Shown: positions 8,972 to 21,121 of the stretch, in pieces | How the letters are laid out: each line of letters starts with the position of its first letter | Numbering within the stretch: position 1 is the stretch's first letter | Source of the DNA: T1Sed10-49 sp046498405 | GTDB lineage: Bacteria; Actinomycetota; Nitriliruptoria; Euzebyales; Egibacteraceae | Reading direction: 5' to 3' | NCBI GenBank assembly: GCA_046498405.1 | Contig: JAWOAS010000206.1 | Span: 1 to 51,177, forward strand | DNA length: 51,177 nt | Program-made: the position numbers and the translations under genes | Notes under the pieces: model-generated | The model's input: the letters and a program-made list of their open reading frames with translations, nothing else | What the model was told of the DNA's origin: nothing | Database searches by the model: none

Positions 8972-11329
8972 GTGGCGAAGAACGTCGTGATCGTCGAGTC
9001 GCCCGCCAAGGCGAAGACCATCGAGAAGTACCTCGGGTCGGACTTCCGGGTGCTCGCCTCCTACGGGCACGTGCGCGACCTGCCGCGCTCGGACTTCGCC
9101 GTCGACGTCGACGGCGGTGACGTCGTCCTGCGCTACGAGGTGCCGGCGGCCGCGGAGAAGCACGTCCGACAGATCAAGAAGGCCGTCAAGGAGGCCGAGC
9201 AGGTCTACCTCGCCACCGACCTCGACCGCGAGGGCGAGGCGATCGCCTGGCACGTCGCCGAGCTCGCCGGCGTCGACGTCGACGAGGCCAACCGCGTGGT
9301 GTTCTCCGAGATCACCCGCGACGCGATCCTCGCGGCCTTCGAGGAGCCCCGCCGCATCGACGGCTCCCTCGTCGACGCCCAGCAGGCCCGCCGGGCGGTC
9401 GACCGCATCGTGGGCTACCGCCTCTCGCCGACGCTGTGGCGCAACGTCGCCCGCGGCATCTCCGCTGGGCGCGTCCAGTCGGTCGCGCTGCGGCTCATCG
9501 TCGACCGTGAGGAGGAGATCCGCGCCTTCACGCCGGAGTCGTACTGGACCGTCGAGGCCGACTTCGCCGACGGCGGCACGGTCACCGCGCGGCTGCACAC
9601 CCTCGACGGCCGTCGCGTCGTCGACCCCAAGACCCGTGACGAGCGCGCCGAGAAGGGCAACGGCGACCGCGTCGTCGTGCTCGGCAGCGAGGAGGACGCC
9701 GAGGAGGTCCTCGCGCGCACCCGCGCGGCGGCGCGCTGGCAGGTGCGCGACGTCACCCGCCGCGAGACCACCCGCAACCCCAAGGCGCCGTTCATCACCT
9801 CGACGCTGCAGGGCGCGGCGTCGAGCGCGCTGGGCTTCACCGCGGCCAAGACGATGCGCGTGGCCCAGCAGCTCTACGAGGGCATCAACATCGGCGACGA
9901 GACCGTCGGGCTCATCACCTACATGCGCACCGACTCGGTCAACCTCTCGGCCTCGGCGCTCGGGGAGATCGGCGAGGAGGTCCGCCGGCGCTACGGCGCC
10001 CGCTACGCCACCGACGGACCGCGGCGCTTCACCCGCCAGGCCAAGGGCGCCCAGGAGGCCCACGAGGCGATCCGCCCGACGAGCGTGGCCCGCGCCCCGG
10101 CCGACCTCGCCGGCCGCCTCGACGCCGACCAGCGCGCGCTCTACGAGCTCATCTGGAAGCGCACGATGGCCACGCAGATGGCGCCCGCGGTCTTCGACAA
10201 CCTCCGCGCCGACGTCGTCGACCCCGACGCCGCCGACGGGCAGGGCCCGGTCTACCGCGCGACGGGGCAGGTGCTGAAGTTCGACGGCTTCCTCAAGGTC
10301 TACCGCGACGAGGACGACCCCGACGCCGACGGGCAGCTGCCCGACCTCACCGAGGGTGAGGCCCTCGCCCTCGTCGAGGCGCGCCGCGAGGGCCACGAGA
10401 CCTCCCCGCCGCCGCGCTACACCGAGCGGCGCCTCATCGAGGTCCTCGAGGAGCAGGGCATCGGCCGGCCCTCGACCTACGCGTCGATCATCGCCGTGCT
10501 CGTCCAGCGCGAGTACGTCCGCCTCGAGTCCCGGCGCTTCTTCCCCACCCCGCTCGGCGAGGTCGTCACCGCCTACTTGAAGCAGCATTTCGCCGAGGTC
10601 GTCGACGTGTCCTTCACCGCGCGCATGGAGGCCGAGCTCGACGAGGTCGCCGCGGGCTCCCAGCGCTGGGAGCCGATGGTGGCCGGCTTCCTCGACGAGG
10701 TCGACAACTGGATCGCCGAGCGCAAGCCCGAGCGGCCCCGCATCCCCATCGAGGGCGTGGCCTGCCCCGAGTGCGGCGCGGGCATGGAGAAGGTCTTCAG
10801 CGGCAAGTCGCGCCAGTGGTTCGCCTCGTGCGAGCGCTGGCCCGACTGCAAGGGCACGCTGCCGCTCGACGAGCACGGCAACGTCACCACCGTCGAGGAG
10901 CTCGAGCCCGACGACGACGTGCCCTGCCCTGAGTGCGGCAAGGGCATGATCCGTCGGCAGGGCCGCTTCGGGCCGTTCTACGGCTGTCAGGACTACCCGT
11001 CCTGCAAGGGCATCGTCAACGTCGAGCAGCGCATCGGCTTCGCCTGCCCCGCCTGCGGTGAGGGCCACCTCGTCCAGCGCATGAGCCGCTACGGCAAGCC
11101 CTTCTACGGCTGCAACCGCTACCCCGAGTGCTCGTTCGCGCTGTGGACCCAGCCGCTGGCCCGGCCCTGCCCCGCCTGCGGCGGCCCGCTCAAGCCCCCG
11201 CGCAAGAACGCCAAGGTGCCCACCGCGACGTGCGCGCACTGCGGGGAGAAGGTCGAGGTCGACCCCGACCCCGAGCGCGTGCAGCCCGAGGAGTTCGTCC
11301 CGGGTCGGCGCAGCGCCGCGCGGCGCTAG
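8972..11329 (+). CDS. topA: DNA topoisomerase I (type IA)
   Basis: 785 residues. It relaxes negative supercoils through a 5'-phosphotyrosine. The Toprim domain begins at once (VESPAKAKTIEKYLG) and carries TDLDREGEAIAWH. The catalytic Tyr317 lies in GLITYMRTDSVNLS. The C-terminus holds four zinc ribbons (about residues 598-760, each CPxCG followed by a second Cys pair), then a short basic tail. As far as I know, TopA of mycobacteria and Streptomyces lacks these ribbons and uses lysine-rich tails, so this is an ancestral-looking form. I chose the GTG at 8972 (GAAGGGA at 8957-8963) over the GTG at 8936 because the protein then begins directly with the conserved strand. It is followed by tmk and holB, the usual actinobacterial order. 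Confidence 0.95.
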   Translation: MAKNVVIVESPAKAKTIEKYLGSDFRVLASYGHVRDLPRSDFAVDVDGGDVVLRYEVPAAAEKHVRQIKKAVKEAEQVYLATDLDREGEAIAWHVAELAGVDVDEANRVVFSEITRDAILAAFEEPRRIDGSLVDAQQARRAVDRIVGYRLSPTLWRNVARGISAGRVQSVALRLIVDREEEIRAFTPESYWTVEADFADGGTVTARLHTLDGRRVVDPKTRDERAEKGNGDRVVVLGSEEDAEEVLARTRAAARWQVRDVTRRETTRNPKAPFITSTLQGAASSALGFTAAKTMRVAQQLYEGINIGDETVGLITYMRTDSVNLSASALGEIGEEVRRRYGARYATDGPRRFTRQAKGAQEAHEAIRPTSVARAPADLAGRLDADQRALYELIWKRTMATQMAPAVFDNLRADVVDPDAADGQGPVYRATGQVLKFDGFLKVYRDEDDPDADGQLPDLTEGEALALVEARREGHETSPPPRYTERRLIEVLEEQGIGRPSTYASIIAVLVQREYVRLESRRFFPTPLGEVVTAYLKQHFAEVVDVSFTARMEAELDEVAAGSQRWEPMVAGFLDEVDNWIAERKPERPRIPIEGVACPECGAGMEKVFSGKSRQWFASCERWPDCKGTLPLDEHGNVTTVEELEPDDDVPCPECGKGMIRRQGRFGPFYGCQDYPSCKGIVNVEQRIGFACPACGEGHLVQRMSRYGKPFYGCNRYPECSFALWTQPLARPCPACGGPLKPPRKNAKVPTATCAHCGEKVEVDPDPERVQPEEFVPGRRSAARR

Positions 11330-11384
11330 GGACGCCGCGGGCGGTCGCCCCGCGGCCGCCCGGGCCACCGCGCCCTCAGGCGAC

Positions 11385-11440
11385 TACGCTGCGGTCGGGG
11401 CGCCGGCCGCGCCAGGGCCGGGGCGAGGCGAGCGAAGGGG
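11385..11440 (+). promoter_or_regulatory. Promoter and ribosome binding site before the MFS-tmk gene
   Basis: TACGCT at 11385-11390 is a -10 candidate of the type used elsewhere in the window. GAAGGGG at 11434-11440 is a strong Shine-Dalgarno sequence. No ATG, GTG or TTG follows it at proper spacing. An in-frame ATC lies 8 bases on at 11449, and the first in-frame TTG is at 11509. Confidence 0.4.
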
Positions 11441-11508
11441 CCGTAGCGATCGCCAGCGCGAGGAGGGGACGGGAGAGCGCGGTCGGCGCGCGCAGCGCCT
11501 ACCGGGCC

Positions 11509-13770
11509 TTGCTGCGCGACCGCAACTACCGCCTGTGGTTCTTCGCGGCGCTGTCGTCGGGGCTCGGCGACTGGATCGGCCTCGTGGCGCTGCAGGCGCT
11601 CGTGGCCAGCCTCTCCGCCGACGCCGCCCAGGCCCGCCTCCAGCTCTTCGCCCTCGGCGGGATCATGATGGCGCGCCTGCTGCCGAGCCTGATCATGGGC
11701 CCGGTCGCCGGGGTGCTCGCCGACCGCTACGACCGCAAGCGCCTGCTCGTGGCCACCAACCTCCTGCGCGGCGGGCTCTTCGTGGTCATCGCCTTCTCCG
11801 GCGACCTCATCGCCCTCTTCGCGCTGACCTTCGCCGTCGAGACGTTCTCGCTGCTGTTCCTCTCGGCCAAGGACGCGCTGCTGCCCAACCTCGTCGACCG
11901 CCGCTACCTGCCGCAGGCCAACCAGCTCAACCTCCTCGTCACCTACGGCACCCTGCCCTTCGGCGCGTTCGTCGGCACGGTCATGGTCCTCTTCGCCGGC
12001 GCGCTCGAGGGGCTCGGCCTGGCCACCGTCGAGCCGACGGTGGCGGCCCTGCTCGTCAACGCCATGACGTTCCTCATCGCCGCGGGGCTGCTCAGCCGCC
12101 TGCGCCTGACCACGGCGGTGCGCCGGCCGCAGGCCTCCCGCGACGAGAGCGTGGGCGTCATCGCCGAGTTCCGCGAGGGGCTGCGCTTCATCCGCGACCT
12201 GCCGGTCATCCGCGCGCTCATCACCGGCGTCGTCGGCGTGTTCTTCGGTGCCGGTGCGGTCATCACCCTCGGGCCGGCGTTCGTCAGCCAGACGCTCGGC
12301 CGCCCCGAGACCGACTGGTTCACGCTCATGACCGCCGTCGGCAGCGGTCTCGTCGCGGGGCTGGCGGCCTCCCCGTTCGTCACGCGGCGGGTGCGCAGCG
12401 AGCGCGCCTTCGCCTTGGGGCTGGCCTCGACCGCGGCGCTGGCCGTGCTCATCGGCGTGCTGCAGTCCTACCTCTCGGTCCTCGCCGGCGGCGCCGCCCT
12501 GGGCTTTGCCGCCGGCTTCAGCTTCGTCATCGGCTACACGCTGCTGCAGCAGCACACCCGCGACGACATCCGGGGCAAGACCTTCGCGGCCTTCTACACC
12601 TCGACCCGGGTGGCGATGTTCGCCTCGCTCGGGCTCGCGCCCTTCGTGGCCGGGGCGATCGGGCAGGGCACGCTCATCGTCGGCGGAGGCATCGTCACGA
12701 TGTCGGGGGTGCGGATCACCATCATCCTCGCCGGGCTCGTGGCCTTCCTCGCCGCGTTCGTCTCCGGGCGCGCGCTGTGGCGGGTCGGCGGCGACGAGGA
12801 CCGGCCGGTGCGGCTGCTGCGGGGGGCGCCGCTGTCGACGACGGGGCGCTTCATCGCCTTCGAGGGTGGAGAGGGGACCGGCAAGTCGACGCAGGTCGGC
12901 GCGCTCGCGGCCACGCTGCGCGAGGAGGGCTACGACGTCGTCGTCACCCGCGAGCCCGGGGGCCCCCCGGTCGCCGAGCGCATCAGGGAGGTGCTCCTCG
13001 ACCCCGACGGCGGGCCGATGGACCCGCGCACCGAGGCGCTGCTCTACGCCGCCGCGCGCGCCGAGCACGTCGCCGAGGTCATCCGCCCCGCGCTCGAGCA
13101 GGGCAAGGTCGTCATCTCCGACCGCTTCCTCGACAGCTCGCTCGTCTACCAGGGCATGGCGCGCGGCCTCGGCGAGGACGACGTCGGCGAGATCAACCGC
13201 TGGGCCATCGAAGACCTGCTGCCCGACGCCGTGGTCCTGCTCACCCTCGACGTCGACGAGGGCCTGCGCCGCGCGCGCGGGCGCACCGACGACGCGCACG
13301 CCGGTGAGCAGGCCCCCGCGCGGGTCGAGCGGGACGCCCCTGCGCCCGGGGGACAGGAGGCCGCCGGGCTCGGTGGGCAGGAGGCCGGTGGGGCGCCCGG
13401 CGGCGACCGGCTTGAGCGCGAGGACCTCGCCTTCCACCGCGAGGTCGCGCGGGGGTTCCTCCGCCTCGCCAAGCTCCACCGGCGCCGCTTCGTCGTCCTC
13501 GACGCCTCCGGTGCCCCCGACGAGGTCGCCCGCCAGGTCCGCGTCGGCCTGCACCCGTGGCTGCCCCTGCCCGCCGGCGGGGGGCCGGCAGGCCCGGAGG
13601 GGCAGCGCGCCGGCGGGGGGCCAGCAGGCCCCCCCGAGGGGCAGCGCGCCGACGGGCAGCCGGCGGGCCCCGAGGGGCAGCGCGCCGACGGGCAGCCGGC
13701 AGGCCCCGAGGGGGACGCCACTCCCGCGAGCCCCTCGGGCGACGAGCTCTCGGAGGGACGCCGGCGATGA
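11509..13770 (+). CDS. tmk: Fusion of MFS-type membrane domain and thymidylate kinase
   Basis: 753 residues from the TTG at 11509. The N-terminal about 435 residues form a 12-helix MFS-like domain (motif GVLADRYDRKRLL). The kinase starts at GRFIAFEGGEGTGKST (446-461). It has the TREPGG dTMP loop, DRFLDSSLVYQG, and the LID region RGRTDDAH...DRLEREDLAFH. It converts dTMP to dTDP. The MFS fusion is, from memory, also found in Streptomyces; its transport role is unknown. Odd points: a roughly 35-residue Gly/Ala/Gln insertion splits the LID (encoded about 13307-13410), and a repetitive Pro/Gly/Gln tail of about 60 residues follows. The start is unclear. The good Shine-Dalgarno sequence points to ATC at 11449, while GTG codons occur only inside topA (11128, 11230). 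holB overlaps the stop (ATGA). Confidence 0.88.
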   Translation: MLRDRNYRLWFFAALSSGLGDWIGLVALQALVASLSADAAQARLQLFALGGIMMARLLPSLIMGPVAGVLADRYDRKRLLVATNLLRGGLFVVIAFSGDLIALFALTFAVETFSLLFLSAKDALLPNLVDRRYLPQANQLNLLVTYGTLPFGAFVGTVMVLFAGALEGLGLATVEPTVAALLVNAMTFLIAAGLLSRLRLTTAVRRPQASRDESVGVIAEFREGLRFIRDLPVIRALITGVVGVFFGAGAVITLGPAFVSQTLGRPETDWFTLMTAVGSGLVAGLAASPFVTRRVRSERAFALGLASTAALAVLIGVLQSYLSVLAGGAALGFAAGFSFVIGYTLLQQHTRDDIRGKTFAAFYTSTRVAMFASLGLAPFVAGAIGQGTLIVGGGIVTMSGVRITIILAGLVAFLAAFVSGRALWRVGGDEDRPVRLLRGAPLSTTGRFIAFEGGEGTGKSTQVGALAATLREEGYDVVVTREPGGPPVAERIREVLLDPDGGPMDPRTEALLYAAARAEHVAEVIRPALEQGKVVISDRFLDSSLVYQGMARGLGEDDVGEINRWAIEDLLPDAVVLLTLDVDEGLRRARGRTDDAHAGEQAPARVERDAPAPGGQEAAGLGGQEAGGAPGGDRLEREDLAFHREVARGFLRLAKLHRRRFVVLDASGAPDEVARQVRVGLHPWLPLPAGGGPAGPEGQRAGGGPAGPPEGQRADGQPAGPEGQRADGQPAGPEGDATPASPSGDELSEGRRR
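13583..13712 (+). repeat. 36-39 bp tandem repeat encoding the Tmk tail
   Basis: About 3.5 degenerate copies. The core GCAGCGCGCCGACGGG recurs at 13602, 13641 and 13677 (spacing 39 and 36 bases, both multiples of three). It encodes repeats of the type PAGPEGQRADGQ. Confidence 0.8.
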
Positions 13771-14924
13771 GCGCGCCCGCCTCCGAGGCCCCAACGCGCG
13801 CCATCTGGGACATCCCCGGCCAATCGCGCGCCGTCGAGGTCCTGCGCCGCGCGGTGGCCACCGGTGAGCTCGGCCACGCGTGGGCCTTCACCGGACCCGA
13901 GGGCGTGGGCCAGGAGCACGCCGCCCGGTCGTTGACCGCAGCGCTCGTCTGCCCGCACGAGCCCACCGGCTGTGGGGCCTGCGGCCCCTGCGCGCGGGCG
14001 CTGGCGGGCACCCACCCGGCCCTGCAGGCCTTCGCGCCGACGGGCGCGATGCACCGCGTCGAGGACGTCCGCACCCGCTGGCTGCCCGCGGCCTCGCTGT
14101 CGGCGGGGGAGGGCGGCTGGAAGGTCCTCCACGTGCGGCTGGCCGACCGCATGAACCTCGCCGCGGCCAACGCCTTCCTCAAGGGCCTCGAGGAGCCGCC
14201 GCCCCGGACCGTCTGGCTGCTCGACCTCGCCGACCCCGACGCCCTGCCCGAGACGATCCTCTCGCGCTGCCGGCCGCTGCGCTTCGCCGCGCTCGACGCC
14301 GCGACCCTCGCCGACCTCGCCGCCGGGCTCGGCTTCGACAGCGAGGAGGACCGGGCGCTGGCGGTGCGGGCCTGCATGGGCTCGCCGGCCCGCCTCGCCG
14401 AGCTCGCCGAGGGCGGGCTCGCCGCGCTGCGCGCGCACCGCGCCGTGCCACGGCGGATGCGCGCCGAGACCCAGGCGGTGGCCCTCGAGGCGGCCTTCGC
14501 CGTCGAGCAGCGCGCCGAGGCCCGCGCGAAGGCCGCGGTCAGCGAGCTCACCGAGCAGCGCCGGGAGCTCAAGGAGGTCCACGGCGGGACCCTGCCGCGC
14601 GAGCTGGCTGCCGAGCTCGACAGCGCCGAGACCCGTCGCAAGCGCGACGCGCGGACCGCGGTCGTGCAGGCCGCGCTCGACGACCTCGCGTCGTGGTACC
14701 GCGACGTCCTGCTCGTGGCCACCGGTGGGGATCCCGCCGTGGCGGTCCACGCCGATGACCCCGAGGGCCTGGCCGCCGACGCCGGTGCGATCGGCCCGTC
14801 GGCCCTGCTGGCCGGGCTCGACGCGATCCTCGCCACCCGCGAGGCGCTGGCCGCCAACGCCCAGCCACGCCTGGCCGTCGAGGCCCTCCTCATGGGCCTG
14901 GCCGCCGACGCGCTCGGTCGATAG
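13767..14924 (+). CDS. holB: DNA polymerase III delta-prime subunit (clamp loader)
   Basis: 385 residues of the clamp-loader AAA+ family. It begins with the actinobacterial pattern IWDIPGQSRAVEVLRRAV. The P-loop is degenerate: GPEGVGQEHAA has Gln where the ATP-binding Lys should be. A cysteine cluster CPHEPTGCGACGPC fits the zinc module, and the SRC motif is present (ETILSRCRPLRF). E. coli delta-prime also does not hydrolyse ATP, so the loss fits a structural stator role. A Lys/Glu-rich helix region near residues 235-300 lies ahead of the C-terminal domain. The ATG overlaps the tmk stop by four bases and is preceded by GGAGGG at 13752-13757. Confidence 0.9.
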   Translation: MSAPASEAPTRAIWDIPGQSRAVEVLRRAVATGELGHAWAFTGPEGVGQEHAARSLTAALVCPHEPTGCGACGPCARALAGTHPALQAFAPTGAMHRVEDVRTRWLPAASLSAGEGGWKVLHVRLADRMNLAAANAFLKGLEEPPPRTVWLLDLADPDALPETILSRCRPLRFAALDAATLADLAAGLGFDSEEDRALAVRACMGSPARLAELAEGGLAALRAHRAVPRRMRAETQAVALEAAFAVEQRAEARAKAAVSELTEQRRELKEVHGGTLPRELAAELDSAETRRKRDARTAVVQAALDDLASWYRDVLLVATGGDPAVAVHADDPEGLAADAGAIGPSALLAGLDAILATREALAANAQPRLAVEALLMGLAADALGR

Positions 14925-14998
14925 GGCCGCGCGCAGCGCCGACGATCGTCCCCGCAGCCGCAGGACCATCGGCATGATCGTCATGGTGGCGGCGCGCC

Positions 14999-15065
14999 TA
15001 CGTTGCGCTTGCCACCCTGCTGCGGCGTTGTGACCGCGTGCGCAGCGCCCACTGTCTCCGGAGGT
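14999..15065 (+). promoter_or_regulatory. nifJ promoter region (TACGTT) and ribosome binding site
   Basis: TACGTT at 14999-15004 is a -10 candidate in the 146-base gap after holB. GGAGGT at 15060-15065 sits 5 bases before the nifJ ATG and decides that start over an earlier GTG at 15038. Confidence 0.4.
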
Positions 15066-15070
15066 CAGCG

Positions 15071-18678
<3,608 letters not shown>

Positions 18679-18679
<1 letters not shown>

Positions 18680-19683
18680 TGGACCTCTCGACGCGCTACC
18701 TCGGGCTGGCACTGCGCTCGCCGGTGGTGGCGTCCTGCGGACCGCTGACCGGCAAGCTCGACACGCTCGCCGAGCTCGACGACGCCGGCGTGGGAGCGGT
18801 GGTGCTGCCCTCCCTCTTCGAGGAGCAGCTCACCCACGAGCAGCTCGAGATCGACGCGATGCTCTCCCAAAGCGCTGAGGGCTTCGGGGAGGCGATGTCG
18901 TTCTTCCCCGACCTCAGCGACTACAACACCGGGCCCGACCGCTACCTCGACCTCGTCGCCGACGCGAAGGAGCGGCTGTCCTGCCCGGTCATCGCCTCCC
19001 TCAACGGCACGACCGAGGGCGGCTGGGTGCGCTACGCCAAGCTCCTCGAGGAGGCCGGCGCCGACGCCATCGAGCTCAACATCTACCTCGTGGCCGCCGA
19101 CGCCGAGGCCACGAGCGAGGAGGTCGAGGCCCGCTACACCGACCTCGTCGCCGCGGTGCGCCCGGAGATCGCCGTGCCGCTCGCGGTCAAGGTCGGCCCG
19201 CAGTTCACCTCGATCCCGGCGAGCATGCAGCGCATCGTCGCCGCCGGCGCCGACGGCCTCGTGCTCTTCAACCGCTTCTACCAGCCCGACATCGATCTCG
19301 AGACCCTCGAGGTCACGCCGAACCTCGTGCTGTCGAGCTCGGAGGAGATGCGGCTGCCGATGCGCTGGATCGCGATCCTCTACGGCCGCATCCAGGCCTC
19401 GCTCGCCCTGACGAGCGGCGTCCACACCTCCGAGGACCTCGCCAAGGCGCTGCTCGCCGGCGCCGACGTCGCGATGACGACCTCGGCGGTGCTCAAGCAC
19501 GGCGCTGCCCACGTCGGCGTGCTCCTGCGCGAGCTCGAGCACTGGATGGCCGAGGAGGAGTACGAGAGCGTCACCCAGCTCAAGGGCAGCGTGAGCCAGG
19601 AGGCCACCGCCGACCCGGCGGCCTTCGAGCGGGCGAACTACATCGAGACGCTCTCCTCGTACACCACGCCGTTCCGGGCGTGA
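18679..19683 (+). CDS. Dihydroorotate dehydrogenase-like flavoprotein linked to PFOR
   Basis: 334 residues with the FMN-binding TIM barrel of the dihydroorotate dehydrogenase family (MDLSTRYLGLALRSPVVAS at the N-terminus, SLNGTTEGGW, DAIELNIY, LAVKVGP, and GADGLVLFNRFYQPD). It is the separate PfoR-adjacent group, often annotated as dihydroorotate dehydrogenase-like, and pyrimidine synthesis is not implied. It starts within the nifJ stop (TGATG) with GGAGG upstream. Coupling to nifJ suggests it uses or feeds the same electron pool, but its substrate is unknown. It has no Fe-S cluster motif of its own. Confidence 0.85.
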
Positions 19684-19809
19684 GCCCGCCCGCCTCGGCG
19701 CGCGTGACCAAGCGCGCCGGGGCGGCCCTGTCGTCCTCGGGCCGCGTGGGGACGCCGGTGGCCCGCCGTGTCGCCCTCCGCGACGGCTGACGGCCCCGAG
19801 GGGCGCTGC

Positions 19810-19815
19810 TACCGT
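19810..19815 (+). promoter_or_regulatory. -10 element TACCGT before the Sco operon
   Basis: TACCGT ends 8 bases before the ATG at 19824 and there is no Shine-Dalgarno sequence, which again predicts a leaderless mRNA. It would drive the five-gene copper-delivery operon. The preceding 126 bases show nothing else distinctive. Confidence 0.42.
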
Positions 19816-19823
19816 TCGGGTCC

Positions 19824-20549
19824 ATGGGCCCGATTCGCTCGTTGACGCCGCGACGACGGGCGCTGGCCGCCGGTGCGGCCCTCCTGGCCGCCGGCGCGCT
19901 CGCGGTCCTCGTCGCGACGCTGGCCGGTGGGGGCGACGACGGACCCTCGGCAGCCGCGCTGTCCGACCACCCCGGCGCGCAGCTCCTGCAGAACCCCCTG
20001 CCCGACCCCGAGTCCACGGGCTTCCATGGCGCGGTCCTCGGCGAGCCGATCCCGCGGCCCGACTTCACCCTCACCGACACCGACGGGCGGCGCTTCGACT
20101 TCGCCGAGGACACCGCCGGGGAGCCGACGCTGCTCTACGTCGGCTACACGAGCTGCCCCGACATCTGCCCCGCCCACCTCGCGCAGATCGCCGGGGCGAT
20201 GGACGAGGCCGGCCTCGACACCGACGACCTGCGGGTCGTCTTCGTCACCGCCGATCCCGCCCGCGACGACGCCGAGCGCCTCGCGCGCTACCTCGCGGCC
20301 TTCGACGACGGCTTCACCGGCCTGACCGGCAGCCCCGAGGAGGTCGACGCCGCGCTCGCCGCGCTCGGCCAGCCCGCCGCAGAGGTCTTCGGGCAGCGAC
20401 CCGACGGCTCCTACGAGGTGACCCACCCCTCGCAGGTGCTCGCCTTCGGCGCCGACGACACCGCCCGCCTCGTCTTCCCGTTCGGCACGAGCCGCGAGGG
20501 CTGGGTCGCCGACCTGCCCCGCCTCGTCGCAGGAGAGGTGCCCTCATGA
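19824..20549 (+). CDS. Sco-family copper chaperone (first copy)
   Basis: 241 residues: an N-terminal membrane anchor (about 11-34), then a thioredoxin-fold Sco domain outside the membrane. The copper/redox site is CPDIC (Cys111, Cys115) with His201 in EVTHPSQVL. Sco proteins deliver copper to the CuA site of cytochrome c oxidase subunit II or keep its cysteines reduced. It is the first gene of an operon whose next ATG overlaps its stop by four bases. No lipobox cysteine is seen, unlike in the second copy. Confidence 0.92.
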   Translation: MGPIRSLTPRRRALAAGAALLAAGALAVLVATLAGGGDDGPSAAALSDHPGAQLLQNPLPDPESTGFHGAVLGEPIPRPDFTLTDTDGRRFDFAEDTAGEPTLLYVGYTSCPDICPAHLAQIAGAMDEAGLDTDDLRVVFVTADPARDDAERLARYLAAFDDGFTGLTGSPEEVDAALAALGQPAAEVFGQRPDGSYEVTHPSQVLAFGADDTARLVFPFGTSREGWVADLPRLVAGEVPS

Positions 20550-21121
20550 CGCGCAGCGCCTTGCGGCTGGCCGCCCTCGTGTTGCTTGCCCTCGCCACCG
20601 CGGGCTGCGCCGCCGACGACGGCGGCGAGGCCTCGCCCCCGGAGGTGACCGGGGCGCAGACCCCCGAGCCCGCCGCGCCCGACGTCGCCGCGGTCTACGC
20701 CACGATCGGCGATCCCGGCCCGCAGGGCGACACGCTCGTCGGCGCGCGCACCGACGTCGCCGAACGCGTCGAGCTCCACGAGTCGGTCGTCGGCGACGAC
20801 GGCACGGCGCGGATGGTCGAGCGCGAGGACGGCATCGACGTCCCCGCCGGCGAAGGGGTCGTGCTCGAGCGTGGCGGGCTGCACCTCATGCTCATGGGCT
20901 TGACCACCGAGCTCGCCGAGGGCGACCGCTACGAGCTCACCCTCGAGTTCGCCCGGGGTGGCGAGGCCACCGTCGACGTCGAGGTCGTGCCGACCGTCGG
21001 CGGCGGCCACGGCGGGAACGGCGACGACGGCGGCGAGGACGGCGGCGAGGACGGCGGCGAGGACGGCGGCGACGACGACGGGGACGACGACGGCGGGGGG
21101 CACGGCGACGATGCCGGCTAG
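20546..21121 (+). CDS. PCuAC-type copper chaperone lipoprotein
   Basis: 191 residues with lipobox LATAGC (Cys21). The periplasmic Cu(I)-binding site of PCuAC (DUF461) is present as His78, Met90, His113 and Met115, close to the family pattern H-x10-M-x21-H-x-M. The C-terminal 45 residues are a low-complexity Gly/Asp/Glu tail with His at both ends, from GGGHGG to GGGHGD. In between are repeats of DGGE encoded by a 12-bp DNA repeat near 21025-21075. The tail may add a loose metal-binding site, but that is a guess. PCuAC works with Sco in CuA assembly. The ATG overlaps the previous stop. Confidence 0.88.
   Translation: MTRSALRLAALVLLALATAGCAADDGGEASPPEVTGAQTPEPAAPDVAAVYATIGDPGPQGDTLVGARTDVAERVELHESVVGDDGTARMVEREDGIDVPAGEGVVLERGGLHLMLMGLTTELAEGDRYELTLEFARGGEATVDVEVVPTVGGGHGGNGDDGGEDGGEDGGEDGGDDDGDDDGGGHGDDAG

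Noticed and set aside
8630..11368. Long antisense frames (about 900 codons) opposite topA and opposite MFS-tmk
   Set aside because: They are shadows of the true genes, with no family motifs and no ribosome binding sites.
14925..15070. Riboswitch or small RNA in the gap before nifJ
   Set aside because: No conserved riboswitch core or clear stable fold seen; only a -10 candidate and a ribosome binding site.
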